Positions 24,027-32,829 of a DNA stretch of 64,000 nucleotides are shown here, piece after piece. Origin of the DNA: Nocardioides sp. JS614 (GTDB lineage Bacteria; Actinomycetota; Actinomycetes; Propionibacteriales; Nocardioidaceae); assembly GCF_000015265.1 (NCBI RefSeq), contig NC_008699.1, positions 4,030,001 through 4,094,000 of the forward strand, read 5' to 3'. The notes under the pieces were generated by a model. It was not told the DNA's origin. It saw nothing but the letters and a program-made list of their open reading frames with translations, and did not search any database. Numbering within the stretch: position 1 is the stretch's first letter; each line of letters opens with the position of its first letter. The position numbers were made by a program, and so were the translations under genes.

Positions 24027-24098
24027 TGTAACGCCGGGTTACCCCACCTTCCCACCATGTTGCAGCACAGTGGGAAGAGCGGGTAACCCGGCGTTACA
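24027..24098. repeat. 72-bp palindromic element, copy 2
   Basis: TGTAACGCCGGGTTACCC at the left end pairs with GGGTAACCCGGCGTTACA at the right; the arms reach 29 bp with a 3-nt internal mismatch, around a loop containing ATGTTGCAGCAC. It lies 29 bp after the ferredoxin stop and 16 bp from the remnant gene's stop. Confidence 0.85.
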
Positions 24099-24114
24099 TG
24101 CGGAGTGGCGGCCG

Positions 24115-24443
24115 CTAGTCCGTCGTGGCGAAGGCGGCGTCGAAGGCGGCCTCGGGGGCGTCGAAGGCCAGCCGGCGCACGAACGCGAGGGCCTCGGGGG
24201 CGCCGACCAGGCGGTCCATGCCGGCGTCCTCCCACTCGACCGAGATGGGGCCGTCGTACCCGATCGTGCCTCCTGCGCCAGCCCCAGCTCGGCCAGCCGT
24301 GAGACCTCCGCGGCGATCGTGGTCCGTGACACCTGGAGCCGGTCGGCGAGCTGGGCCTTCGACAGCGGCCCCTCGTCGCGGAGCTCGGCGAGCAGCCGGG
24401 CCTGCGTGGGGGTCTCCGCGCGGCCGGCCAGGGAATGACGCAC
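24115..24443 (-). pseudogene. Fused remnant: ROK-type regulator N-terminus joined to sugar-phosphate isomerase C-terminus
   Basis: Reading from a GTG at 24443, the first about 50 codons encode a winged helix-turn-helix like that of ROK (NagC/XylR) repressors, with L-S-K-A-Q-L-A-D-R-L-Q-V-S-R-T-T-I. In another frame, the last about 50 codons to the TAG at 24115 read as the end of a TIM-barrel sugar-phosphate isomerase/epimerase (I-G-Y-D-G-P-I-S-V-E-W-E-D-A-G-M, then A-L-A-F-V-R). The middle of both genes is missing and the frames do not join, so this looks like a deletion scar. It lies between two copies of the 72-bp palindrome. Confidence 0.72.
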
Positions 24444-24487
24444 GCTCGGATACTCCCACGGGGCGCCAACCGCCCGGCGCCGAACGC

Positions 24488-24559
24488 TGTAACGCCCTGT
24501 TACCCGATCTACCCGGGATGTTGCAGCACGGTGGGAGGGCAGGGTAAACGGGCGTTACA
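24488..24559. repeat. 72-bp palindromic element, copy 3
   Basis: TGTAACGCCCTGTTACCC at the left end and GGGTAAACGGGCGTTACA at the right, arms less perfect than copies 1 and 2, with the same ATGTTGCAGCAC loop in the same orientation as copy 2. It ends 2 bp before the stop codon of the minus-strand SGNH hydrolase, so it forms the start of that gene's 3' region. Confidence 0.83.
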
Positions 24560-24561
24560 GC

Positions 24562-25278
24562 TCAGGAGGGCAGGCGGGCGAGCCGCGAGGCGACGTAGTC
24601 GCCGAAGGCGTCGTGGCCGGCGAGGGTGAGGTGGAGACGGTCGCCGAGGTAGTCCAGCCGGAGGCCGGACGTGCGGATGTAGGGGACGCCGTACCAGTCG
24701 GAGAGGGAGGCGAGCAGCGCGTCGACGTGGGGTACGGCGGCCGCGCGGGACGGCGCGCTGGCCGGGCCGACCACGACCACCCGCTGCCCGTCCAGGGCGG
24801 TCATCAGCCGCGCGAACCCGGCCCGGATCTCGCTGTCGGGCCGGTCGTAGTCGTTCAGCCCGCCCTCGACCACCACGAGGTCGGCGCCGCCGCGCAGGGC
24901 GGCCGGCGCCCGGTCGGCGAACGAGACCCCGGCGCAGGCGCTCGCGTGCACGCTGAAACCGGAGCCGGAGAACCCGGCCACGTGCACCGCACCGGGCAGC
25001 CGCGAGGGCCAGGAGGCGGCCGGCCGGTCCAGACCGAGGCCCGCGGACCAGGAGTCGCCGATCACGACGACCCGGTCGCCGGAGCCGCTGACCTGGGCGG
25101 CCCGGGCGACGGAGTCGGCCGTGAAGGCCCGGCATCGGTCGGCGTCCGCGCCGGCACGGTCGGCGACGCGCAGGATCAGCGCGGAGGCCAGGAGGAACAC
25201 GAGGAGCGCGCCGATCGCCGCCGTGCGACGGCGTACAGACCTGCGCGAGCCCGGGCTCGCGACCCCCCGGAGGACCAC
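24562..25278 (-). CDS. Membrane-anchored SGNH/GDSL hydrolase
   Basis: 238 residues from a GTG at 25278. A basic N-terminus and one hydrophobic helix (about 18-40) anchor an extracytoplasmic SGNH domain: block I G-D-S-W (nucleophile Ser about residue 76), block III G-G-L-N-D-Y, and a late D-R-L-H-L with the catalytic Asp and His. Members of this fold deacylate esters on lipids, sugars or polymers. The substrate cannot be told. Its stop is next to palindrome copy 3. Confidence 0.85.
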   Translation of the reverse strand: MVLRGVASPGSRRSVRRRTAAIGALLVFLLASALILRVADRAGADADRCRAFTADSVARAAQVSGSGDRVVVIGDSWSAGLGLDRPAASWPSRLPGAVHVAGFSGSGFSVHASACAGVSFADRAPAALRGGADLVVVEGGLNDYDRPDSEIRAGFARLMTALDGQRVVVVGPASAPSRAAAVPHVDALLASLSDWYGVPYIRTSGLRLDYLGDRLHLTLAGHDAFGDYVASRLARLPS

Positions 25279-25367
25279 GCGAGCAATGATGCGTCGCGGC
25301 GCGACCGCCCGCCCGGGATGTTGCCAACCCGTGATGAACCTGCAAGAAACCCTGGCAGGCTGGTCGG

Positions 25368-26264
25368 ATGAGTGAGTACCTGGAGGTCACCGGTCCGGAC
25401 GGTCGCACCATCGAGGTGCTCACCGGGGGCGACCCCGGCGGGTTCGGCCTGCTCTACCACGGCGGATCGCCGTCGGCGGCCGTCCCGTTCGTGACCATCG
25501 ACGACGCCGCCCGGGCGCACGGGCTGCGGCTGGTGACCTACTCCCGGCCCGGCTACGGCGGCTCGACGCCGCGTCCCGCGGCAGGGCGGTACGCCGACGA
25601 CGTGGTCGAGTCGCTCGCCGTGCTCGACGCGCTGGGCGTGGCCGAGTTCGTGACGGTGGGCTGGTCGGGCGGCGGACCGCGGGCGCTGGCGTGCGCCGCG
25701 CTGCTGCCGGACCGGTGCCGGGGCGCGGTCTCGCTCGCCGGGGTGGCGCCGTACCACGCATCGGGCCTGGACTGGTTCGCCGGCATGGCGGAGGAGAACC
25801 ACGAGGAGTACCACGCCGCCGAGGAGGGACGGGAGGCCTACGAGGCCCACCTGACCGAGAACTTCCTCCCGATCCTCGGCGCCTCCCCCGGTGAGCTCGC
25901 CGCGGCGATGGGCGGCCTGGTGCCGCCGGTCGACCGCGCGGTGCTGCGCGGCGCGTTCGCGGACTGGCTGAGCCGGACCTTCCAGCGCGCCGGCGCGCAG
26001 GGGGTGGTCGGGGTGCGCGACGACGGGCTGGCGGCGGTGGCGCCCTGGGGGTTCGAGCTCGCGGACATCCGGGTGCCGGTCGCGGTCTGGCAGGGCCGCG
26101 AGGACGCGATGGTCCCGTTCGCCCACGGGGAGTGGCTGGCCGCGAACGTGCCCGGTGCCCGGCCGCACCTGCTCGACGACGAGGGCCACCTGTCGCTGGT
26201 CCAGGGGTTCGACGAGGTGCTCGCGGACCTCACCCGGCTGGCCGGGCTGTCGCCCGAGGCATGA
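25368..26264 (+). CDS. Alpha/beta hydrolase
   Basis: 298 residues. Seen: oxyanion-loop H-G-G near residue 32, nucleophile elbow G-W-S-G-G (Ser about 95), the acid in Q-G-R-E-D-A-M-V-P and the His in D-E-G-H-L-S-L near the C-terminus, a full catalytic triad set. Similar to proline-iminopeptidase/haloalkane-dehalogenase-like hydrolases; substrate unknown. Divergent from the SGNH hydrolase; the ATGA at its end offers a coupled start for a small downstream reading frame. Confidence 0.88.
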   Translation: MSEYLEVTGPDGRTIEVLTGGDPGGFGLLYHGGSPSAAVPFVTIDDAARAHGLRLVTYSRPGYGGSTPRPAAGRYADDVVESLAVLDALGVAEFVTVGWSGGGPRALACAALLPDRCRGAVSLAGVAPYHASGLDWFAGMAEENHEEYHAAEEGREAYEAHLTENFLPILGASPGELAAAMGGLVPPVDRAVLRGAFADWLSRTFQRAGAQGVVGVRDDGLAAVAPWGFELADIRVPVAVWQGREDAMVPFAHGEWLAANVPGARPHLLDDEGHLSLVQGFDEVLADLTRLAGLSPEA

Positions 26265-26413
26265 CCCGAGGCATGACCTGGCGCCCGACGGGGAACAACC
26301 CGCACATGGAAGACACGCCCATCTGCGCCTCCGTCGAGCGTGACCTCGAGCTCGAGTTCGACCAGATCACCGGCCCGCGCCCGGAGTGGACCCCCGCCGG
26401 GCAGCCCACCTGA
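26261..26413 (+). CDS. Small protein of unknown function (possible)
   Basis: A 50-codon frame starting on the ATGA that overlaps the hydrolase stop; in-frame starts also lie at 26273 and 26306. The part from 26306 (M-E-D-T-P-I-C-A-S-V-E-R-D-L-E-L-E-F) reads like a natural acidic small protein. It ends 12 bp before the hflX stop. No family recognised; the coding case rests on composition and the coupled start. Confidence 0.4.
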   Translation: MTRGMTWRPTGNNPHMEDTPICASVERDLELEFDQITGPRPEWTPAGQPT

Positions 26414-26425
26414 CGGCGCGGCCGC

Positions 26426-27907
26426 TCAGACGGCGTACGCCGCCAGCTCGCCGGCCAGGTCCTCGTTGGCCCGGCCGACCACGATGGTGCCCTCGCCGGT
26501 GTGCTCCATCGAGTCGATCTCGCCGTGCTGGTGCAGCCGGTTGATCAGGTCACCGCGCTCGTAGGGCAGCAACGCCTTGAACTCCACGCCGGGGCGGGGC
26601 AGCTCACCCTCGATCACCCGCAGCGCCTCGGCGACGCCCTCGCCGGTCTTCGCCGACACGACCACGGAGTGCGGCTCGCGCTGGCGCAGCCGCGCGATCA
26701 CCATCGGGTCGGCGGCGTCGGCCTTGTTGATGACCACGAGCTCGGGCACCTGGGAGGCGCCGATCTCGGCGAACACCTCGCGGACCGCGGTGAGCTGGCC
26801 CTCCGGGTCGGGGTGCGAGCCGTCGACCACGTGCAGGATCAGGTCGGCGTCGGCGACCTCCTCCAGCGTCGAGCGGAACGCCTCGACCAGCTGGTGCGGC
26901 AGGTGTCGCACGAAGCCGACGGTGTCGCTCATCGTGTAGACCCGCCCGTCGGCGGTCGTCGTACGACGCGTCGTCGGGTCGAGCGTCGCGAACAGCGCAT
27001 CCTCCACGAGGACTCCGGCGTCGGTGAGCCGGTTGAGCAGCGAGGACTTGCCGGCGTTGGTGTAGCCGGCGATCGAGACGCTGGGGATGTGGTGGCGGCG
27101 CCGCTCCTGGCGCTTGGTGTCGCGGGTCCCCTTCATCTCCTTCAGCTCGCGGCGGAGCTTGGCGATCTTGGTGTTGATCCGGCGGCGGTCGGTCTCGATC
27201 TTGGTCTCACCGGGGCCGCGGCCGCCGATGCCGACGCCACCCGCGGCGCGACCGCCGACCTGGCGCGAGAGGTTGCCACCCCAGCCGCGCAGGCGCTGCT
27301 TGAGGTAGTTGAGCTGGGCCAGCTCGACCTGCGCCTGGCCCTCCTTGGACTTCGCGTGCTGGGCGAAGATGTCGAGGATCAGGGCGGTCCGGTCGACGAC
27401 CTTGACCTTGAGCCGGTCCTCGAGGTTGCGCAGCTGGCTGGGCGCCAGCTCGCCGTCGCAGATGACGGTGTCGGCGCCGGTGGCCTGCACGATCTCGCGC
27501 AGGCCGTCGACCTTGCCCCGGCCGATGTAGGTGGCGGGGTCGGGCTTCTGGCGGCGCTGGTAGATCGCGTCGAGCACCTCTGAGCCGGCGGTCTCGGCGA
27601 GCAGCGCGAGCTCGGCCATGGAGTTCTCCGCGTCCTCGACGGACCCCTCGGTCCAGACCCCGACGAGCACCACCCGCTCCAGCCGGAGCTGGCGGTACTC
27701 GACCTCGGTGATGTCCTCGAGCTCGGTGCGCAGCCCCGCCACGCGGCGCAGCTCGTGCCGCTCCGCGAGGTCGAGGTCGCCGGTCGTGGGCTCCTCCGGG
27801 TCGGGCTCGTCGACATAGCCGGACCGGAAGTCGTCGTCCTCCCAGTCCTCGGTGGCCGCGAGCTCGTCGTCGAGGCTGAAGGAGTTGAGGTCAGGTGCGT
27901 TCGTCAT
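26426..27907 (-). CDS. hflX: GTPase HflX
   Basis: Ribosome-associated GTPase that splits or rescues stalled 70S ribosomes. 493 residues with an acidic N-terminal extension of about 60 residues, the HflX N-terminal domain, the Gly-rich G-G-R-G-P-G-E-T-K-I-E motif, a coiled coil, and a G domain with G1 G-Y-T-N-A-G-K-S-S, G3 D-T-V-G-F and G4 N-K-A-D. The ATG at 27907 is the first good start. In many actinobacteria it lies near miaA, miaB and dapF, as here. Confidence 0.95.
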   Translation of the reverse strand: MTNAPDLNSFSLDDELAATEDWEDDDFRSGYVDEPDPEEPTTGDLDLAERHELRRVAGLRTELEDITEVEYRQLRLERVVLVGVWTEGSVEDAENSMAELALLAETAGSEVLDAIYQRRQKPDPATYIGRGKVDGLREIVQATGADTVICDGELAPSQLRNLEDRLKVKVVDRTALILDIFAQHAKSKEGQAQVELAQLNYLKQRLRGWGGNLSRQVGGRAAGGVGIGGRGPGETKIETDRRRINTKIAKLRRELKEMKGTRDTKRQERRRHHIPSVSIAGYTNAGKSSLLNRLTDAGVLVEDALFATLDPTTRRTTTADGRVYTMSDTVGFVRHLPHQLVEAFRSTLEEVADADLILHVVDGSHPDPEGQLTAVREVFAEIGASQVPELVVINKADAADPMVIARLRQREPHSVVVSAKTGEGVAEALRVIEGELPRPGVEFKALLPYERGDLINRLHQHGEIDSMEHTGEGTIVVGRANEDLAGELAAYAV

Positions 27908-27990
27908 ACGCCCCCAAGGGTACGTTCGCAGCCCTGAACCGCGCGAGCCGATAACGAACGCGCCGTCCGGCCGGGCAGTACGTTGAGCCG

Positions 27991-30474
27991 GTGACGAACC
28001 TCCCGGACCGGGCCCGCGTCGTGGTCATCGGCGGCGGCGTGATCGGCTGCTCGGTCGCCTACCACCTGGCCCACGCCGGCTGGAGCGACGTGGTCCTGCT
28101 GGAGCGGGACCGGCTGACGTCGGGCACCACCTGGCACGCAGCCGGCCTGATGACCTGCTTCGGCTCGACGTCGGAGACCTCGACGGCGATCCGGCTCTAC
28201 TCCCGCGACCTCTACGCGCGGCTGGAGGCCGAGACCGGCCAGGCCACCGGCTTCCGGCCGGTCGGGCTGATCGAGGCGGCGGCCGACGAGGCGCGGCTCG
28301 AGGAGTACCGCCGGGTGGCGGCCTTCCAGCGGCACCTCGGGCTGGAGGTGCACGAGATCTCCCCGCGCGAGATGGCCGACCTGTTCCCGTGGGCGCGCAC
28401 CGACGACCTGCTGGCCGGCTTCCACGTCCCGGGCGACGGGCGGGTCAACCCGGTGGACCTGACCCTGGCGCTGGCGAAGGGCGCCCGGCGGCTCGGCGTA
28501 CGCATCGTCGAGGGCGTCTCGGTCAGCGACGTCCAGGTCTCGCCCGGCCCCGCCGGCGGCACGGACCGGGTGACCGGGGTGACGACCACGGCGGGCGACA
28601 TCGAGTGCGAGTACGTCGTGAACTGCGCCGGCATGTGGGCCCGCGAGCTCGGCGCGCGCAACGGCCTGGTCATCCCCAACCAGGCCGCCGAGCACTACTA
28701 CCTGATCACCGACACCATCGAGGGCCTCGACCCGGACGCACCGGTCTTCGAGGACCCCGCGTCGTACGGCTACTACCGCGAGGAGGGCGGCGGCATGATG
28801 GTCGGCCTCTTCGAGCCGGTCGCCGCGCCATGGCGGGTCGACGGCGTCCCGGCCGACTTCTCCTTCGGGACGATCCCGCCGGACTGGGACCGGATGGGCC
28901 CGTTCCTGGAGAAGGCGATGGCCCGGGTGCCGGTGACCCTCGATGCCGGGGTGCGCACGTTCTTCTGCGGGCCCGAGTCGTTCACGCCGGACCTCGCGCC
29001 CGCGGTCGGCGAGGCCCCGGGCCTCCGCAACTACTTCGTCGCCGCCGGGATGAACTCCGTCGGTGTGCTCTCCGCGGGCGGCCTGGGCCGGGTGCTGGCC
29101 GAGTGGATCACCACCGGGCGGCCCGACGTCGACGTCACCGGCTTCGACGTGCACCGGTTCCGGCCCTGGCAGGCCGACGACGCCTACCGCGCCGCCCGCA
29201 CCACCGAGATCCTCGGCACGGTCTACGCCGCGCACACGCCCGGGACCCAGCTGCGCTCGGCCCGCGGCACGCTGCTCTCGCCGGTGCACGACCGGCTGGT
29301 CGAGCAGGGCGGCTACCTGCGGGAGGTCTCGGGCTGGGAGGGCGCGGACTGGTTCGCCGGTCCCGGCACCACGCCGGTCGCCGAGCCCAGCTGGGGCCGG
29401 GCCCCGTGGTTCCGGGAGTGGGCGGCCGAGCACCGCGCCGTCCGGGAGGGCGTGGGACTGATGGACATGAGCTTCATGGCGAAGCTGGCCGTCCGCGGTG
29501 CCGGCGCGGCCGCCCTGCTCGACCGGGTCTCGGCCGGCGACGTGACCGCCTCGGTGGAGACCATCACCTACACCCAGTGGCTGGACGAGCGCGGCCGGAT
29601 CGAGGCGGACCTCACCGTCACCAAGCTCGCCGACGACGACTTCCTCGTGGTCGCCTCCGACACGGCCCACGGGCACACGCTGGCCTGGCTGCGCGGGGCG
29701 GTCGCCGACGGCACCGACGTACGCATCGAGGACGTGACCGCCGACTACGCCCAGCTCAACGTGCAGGGCCCGCGCTCCCGGGACCTGCTGGCCGCTCTCA
29801 CCGACGCGGATCTCTCGACCGCTGCCTTCGGTTTCCGCACGGCACGCTGGATCGAGGTGGCCGGCGTGCGCGTGCTGTGTGCGCGGATCACCTACCTGGG
29901 CGAGCTCGGCTACGAGCTGTACGTCCCCGCCGGCTCCGGCCTGAAGGTGTACGACGCGCTGCAGGACGCCGGCCCGGCGTACGGCCTGCGGCCGGTGGGG
30001 CTCAAGGCGCTGGCGTCATTGCGGATGGAGAAGGGTTACCGCGACTTCGGGCACGACATCGACAACACCGACTGCCCGCTCGAGGTCGGCCTCGGCTTCG
30101 CGCTGTCGCTCGACAAGCCGGGCGGGTTCGTCGGCCGCGACGCGGTGCTGGAGCGCAAGGCGGCGAACGCGGCGGCCGGCGGGATGGGCCAGCGACTGGT
30201 GCAGGTGCGCCTGCTCGACCCGGATCCGCTGCTCCACCACGCGGAGGTGGTGCACCGCGACGGCGTGCCGGTGGGGTACGTCCGCGCGGCGTCGTACGGC
30301 TGGACCCTCGGTGGGGCCGTCGGGCTGGCGATGGTCTCGGGACAGGGGGCGCCGGTGACGCCGGACTGGCTGTCGGGCGGCACCTGGGAGGTCGACGTCG
30401 CCGGGACCCGGCACCGCGCCGAGGTGTCGCTGCGGCCGATGTACGACCCGGCATCCGCGCGCGTCCGGGCGTGA
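27991..30474 (+). CDS. FAD-dependent sarcosine/dimethylglycine dehydrogenase-type protein with GcvT domain
   Basis: 827 residues from a GTG. N-terminal FAD-binding fold with G-G-G-V-I-G-C-S and the T-S-G-T-T-W-H-A-A-G motif, whose His is the covalent FAD site in dimethylglycine and sarcosine dehydrogenases; substrate domain to about residue 370; linker; then a folate-binding GcvT domain (from about 430) and a GCV_T C-terminal barrel. Such enzymes demethylate N-methyl glycines and pass the one-carbon unit to tetrahydrofolate. Its stop overlaps the downstream kinase start (GTGA). Substrate assignment is by family. Confidence 0.88.
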   Translation: MTNLPDRARVVVIGGGVIGCSVAYHLAHAGWSDVVLLERDRLTSGTTWHAAGLMTCFGSTSETSTAIRLYSRDLYARLEAETGQATGFRPVGLIEAAADEARLEEYRRVAAFQRHLGLEVHEISPREMADLFPWARTDDLLAGFHVPGDGRVNPVDLTLALAKGARRLGVRIVEGVSVSDVQVSPGPAGGTDRVTGVTTTAGDIECEYVVNCAGMWARELGARNGLVIPNQAAEHYYLITDTIEGLDPDAPVFEDPASYGYYREEGGGMMVGLFEPVAAPWRVDGVPADFSFGTIPPDWDRMGPFLEKAMARVPVTLDAGVRTFFCGPESFTPDLAPAVGEAPGLRNYFVAAGMNSVGVLSAGGLGRVLAEWITTGRPDVDVTGFDVHRFRPWQADDAYRAARTTEILGTVYAAHTPGTQLRSARGTLLSPVHDRLVEQGGYLREVSGWEGADWFAGPGTTPVAEPSWGRAPWFREWAAEHRAVREGVGLMDMSFMAKLAVRGAGAAALLDRVSAGDVTASVETITYTQWLDERGRIEADLTVTKLADDDFLVVASDTAHGHTLAWLRGAVADGTDVRIEDVTADYAQLNVQGPRSRDLLAALTDADLSTAAFGFRTARWIEVAGVRVLCARITYLGELGYELYVPAGSGLKVYDALQDAGPAYGLRPVGLKALASLRMEKGYRDFGHDIDNTDCPLEVGLGFALSLDKPGGFVGRDAVLERKAANAAAGGMGQRLVQVRLLDPDPLLHHAEVVHRDGVPVGYVRAASYGWTLGGAVGLAMVSGQGAPVTPDWLSGGTWEVDVAGTRHRAEVSLRPMYDPASARVRA

Positions 30475-31052
30475 GCGCGGTGCGCCTGCCGGAGGTCCCG
30501 CCGGGGATCCGGCTGCTCGGCATCACCGGTGCTCCCGGGGTGGGCAAGTCGACGGTGGCCGCCGCGCTCCGTCGACAGCTGGGGCTCGCGATCCTGCCGA
30601 TGGACGGCTTCCACTACGCCGATGTGGAGCTCGTGCGGCGCGGGCTGCTGGACCGCAAGGGCGCGCCGGAGACCTTCGACGCCGAGGGGTACGCCGCGCT
30701 GCTGCGGCGGGTCCGCGCGGGCGAGGCCGACGTGGTGGCGCCGATGTTCGAGCGGGACCTGGAGCAGCCGCTGGCCGGCGCGATCCCGGTGCCGGCGACG
30801 GGGACGGTCGTGACCGAGGGCAACTACCTGCTGCTCGACGAGCCGCGCTGGCGGGCGGTCCGCGAGCAGCTCGACGTGGTGTGGCACCTGGTGCTCGACC
30901 AGACGGTGCGGGTCGAGCGGCTGGTCGCCCGGCACGTGGCGTTCGGCAAGACGCCGGAGGCGGCTCGCGCCTGGGTGATGCGGGTGGACCGGGCGAACGC
31001 CCGGCTGGTCGAGGCCTGCCGGGACCGGGCCGACCTCGTGGTCGAGCTCTAG
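30471..31052 (+). CDS. P-loop nucleoside/nucleotide-type kinase
   Basis: 193 residues from a GTG overlapping the previous stop; a GTG at 30480 is also possible. Walker A G-A-P-G-V-G-K-S-T near residue 20, then M-D-G-F-H-Y and E-G-N-Y-L-L-L, typical of the uridine-kinase/pantothenate-kinase-like (PRK) group often annotated as fructose-transport or nucleoside kinase. Translational coupling to the dehydrogenase suggests a joint role, but the substrate is unknown. Confidence 0.82.
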   Translation: MSAVRLPEVPPGIRLLGITGAPGVGKSTVAAALRRQLGLAILPMDGFHYADVELVRRGLLDRKGAPETFDAEGYAALLRRVRAGEADVVAPMFERDLEQPLAGAIPVPATGTVVTEGNYLLLDEPRWRAVREQLDVVWHLVLDQTVRVERLVARHVAFGKTPEAARAWVMRVDRANARLVEACRDRADLVVEL

Positions 31053-31071
31053 CTCTGGCCGGGGCCCCTCC

Positions 31072-31121
31072 GGGTCGTGTGCCTGAGCACGCGCCATGGC
31101 GCGTCCTCAGGCACACGACCC
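31072..31121. terminator. 50-bp near-perfect palindrome between convergent genes
   Basis: Outer arms GGGTCGTGTGCCTGAG (31072-31087) and CTCAGGCACACGACCC (31106-31121) match perfectly, and the centre is itself the palindrome ACGCGCCATGGCGCGT, with a single C/C mismatch between. It sits between convergent stops, so a bidirectional terminator is the likely role. Confidence 0.65.
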
Positions 31122-31141
31122 CACCGCAGGCTGGTCGGCGC

Positions 31142-31918
31142 CTACTTGGGGGGCATCCGGATGCCGCCGTCGACGCGGATCACCTCGGCGTTCAGGTAGC
31201 TGTTGGTGATGCACTCGACGACCATGCTGGCCAGCTCGTCCGGCACGCCGAGGCGCTTGGGGAACAGCACGCTCTCGCCGAGCTTGGCCTTGAACGCCTC
31301 CGCGGCCTCGCCCTCGCCGTAGATCGGGGTGTCGATCAGGCCCGGAGCGATCGTGTTGAGCCTGATGCCGGCGGCGGAGAGATCCCGGGCGACGGGCAGG
31401 GTCATGCCGACGACCCCGCCCTTGGAGGCGGAGTACGACGCCTGCCCGATCTGGCCGTCGAAGGCGGCCACGCTGGCGAGGTTGACGATCGCGCCGCGAC
31501 AGCCGTCCTGGTCCGGCTCGTTGCGGCTCATGGCGGTCGCGGCGAGCCGGACCATGTCGAAGGTGCCGATCAGGTTGATCGCGATCACCTTGCGGAAGGC
31601 TTCCAGGTCGTGCGCGGAGTCGAACTCGCCGTCGCGGCCGATGGTGCGCTGCGCCCAGCCGATGCCGGCGGAGTTGACGCACGCGCGCAGCGGGGCGATC
31701 TGGGCGGCGGCCTCGACGGCCGCGCGGATCTGGTCGGTGTCGGTGACGTCGACCCGGGCGAAGACGCCCCCGATCTCCTGGGCGAGCGCCTCGCCCTTGT
31801 CGGCCTGCAGGTCGGCGACCACGACGACCGCGCCCTTCTCGGCGAGCTGACGAGCGGCGGCCGCGCCGATGCCCGACGCCCCACCCGTGACGATGGCACT
31901 GGCTCCGTTGATGTCCAT
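31142..31918 (-). CDS. Short-chain dehydrogenase, 3-hydroxyacyl-CoA dehydrogenase-like
   Basis: 258 residues. T-G-G-A-S-G-I-G (about 11-18), N-S-A-G-I-G, and catalytic Y-S-A-S-K. The overall sequence, with I-A-P-G-L-I-D-T-P and the C-terminal V-D-G-G-I-R-M-P-P-K, is like the 17-beta-HSD10 / 3-hydroxyacyl-CoA dehydrogenase group of SDRs, suggesting beta-oxidation of fatty or branched acyl-CoA. The ATG at 31918 is chosen because TATGCT, a -10-like hexamer, ends 7 nt before it (leaderless); an upstream ATG at 31942 is possible. Confidence 0.85.
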   Translation of the reverse strand: MDINGASAIVTGGASGIGAAAARQLAEKGAVVVVADLQADKGEALAQEIGGVFARVDVTDTDQIRAAVEAAAQIAPLRACVNSAGIGWAQRTIGRDGEFDSAHDLEAFRKVIAINLIGTFDMVRLAATAMSRNEPDQDGCRGAIVNLASVAAFDGQIGQASYSASKGGVVGMTLPVARDLSAAGIRLNTIAPGLIDTPIYGEGEAAEAFKAKLGESVLFPKRLGVPDELASMVVECITNSYLNAEVIRVDGGIRMPPK

Positions 31919-31989
31919 GCGCGCGAGCATAACCATGCTCACAGTGGGACTGTCACGGTGCGGGTCCGAGCGGTCGCCGGGTTCGCCGC

Positions 31990-32829
31990 TCAGAGCACGG
32001 TGGTGCCCCGGGCGACGATGACGGCGGGGCCGGTGAGCAGGACCCGGTCGTCGGCGGTCCAGGTGACCGTGAGGGTGCCGCCGGGGACGTCGACGCGGTA
32101 GGCGACGTCGGCGCCGGAGGGGCGGGCGCCGTCGGCCACCGCGGCCGCCACCATCACCGCGCAGGCGCCGGTGCCGCAGGACCGGGTCTCCCCCGAGCCG
32201 CGCTCATGCACACGCATCGCGACGTGCCGCTCGCCCCGGCGTACGACGAACTCCACGTTCGCCCCGTCCGGGAAGGTCTCCGGGTCGCGGCTGGGCGGGT
32301 CGAGCAGCGGGCCCACGGGTCCGTGCGGGTCCAGCGAGTCCACGAACGCCACCGCGTGCGGGTTGCCCATGTCGACGTGGCGCGCGGGCCAGCTGACCGT
32401 GCCGACGCCGACCACGGTCTCGCCGAGCACCCGGGGCCGGCCCATGTCCGCGGTGATCAGGTCGCCGTCGACGGTGAGCACCTTGACCCCGTCGCGGGTG
32501 TCGACCTCGATCGGCTGACCGGGATCGGCCAGCCCCTCCTCGACCAGGTGGCGCACGAAGACCCGGATCCCGTTGCCGCACATCTCCGCGATCGAGCCGT
32601 CGGCGTTGCGGTAGTCCATGAACCACCCGGCGTCGGTGCGCAGCACGCGCAGCACCCCGTCGCCACCGATGCCGGCGTGCCGGTCGCACAACGCGCGGAC
32701 CCGGTCGGCGGACAGGTCGCCGTGGAGGCTGCCGTCGAGGTCGGGCAGCAGCACGAAGTCGTTCTCGGTGCCGTGACCCTTGAGGAACGGGTAGCCGTCA
32801 GCCGCTGTCGGGGCGGGCGTGGTGGTCAC
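31990..32829 (-). CDS. dapF: Diaminopimelate epimerase
   Basis: Converts LL- to meso-diaminopimelate for lysine and peptidoglycan. 279 residues from a GTG that overlaps the upstream stop. The two catalytic Cys are in E-M-C-G-N-G-I-R and R-S-C-G-T-G-A-C; G-N-P-H-A-V is also present. Third gene of the miaA / DHFR-like / dapF run, all joined by 4-nt overlaps. Confidence 0.96.
   Translation of the reverse strand: MTTTPAPTAADGYPFLKGHGTENDFVLLPDLDGSLHGDLSADRVRALCDRHAGIGGDGVLRVLRTDAGWFMDYRNADGSIAEMCGNGIRVFVRHLVEEGLADPGQPIEVDTRDGVKVLTVDGDLITADMGRPRVLGETVVGVGTVSWPARHVDMGNPHAVAFVDSLDPHGPVGPLLDPPSRDPETFPDGANVEFVVRRGERHVAMRVHERGSGETRSCGTGACAVMVAAAVADGARPSGADVAYRVDVPGGTLTVTWTADDRVLLTGPAVIVARGTTVL

Noticed and set aside
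24027..24559. Insertion sequence or transposon ends formed by palindrome copies 2 and 3
   Set aside because: No transposase gene or clear target-site duplication is present; the copies are each self-contained palindromes.
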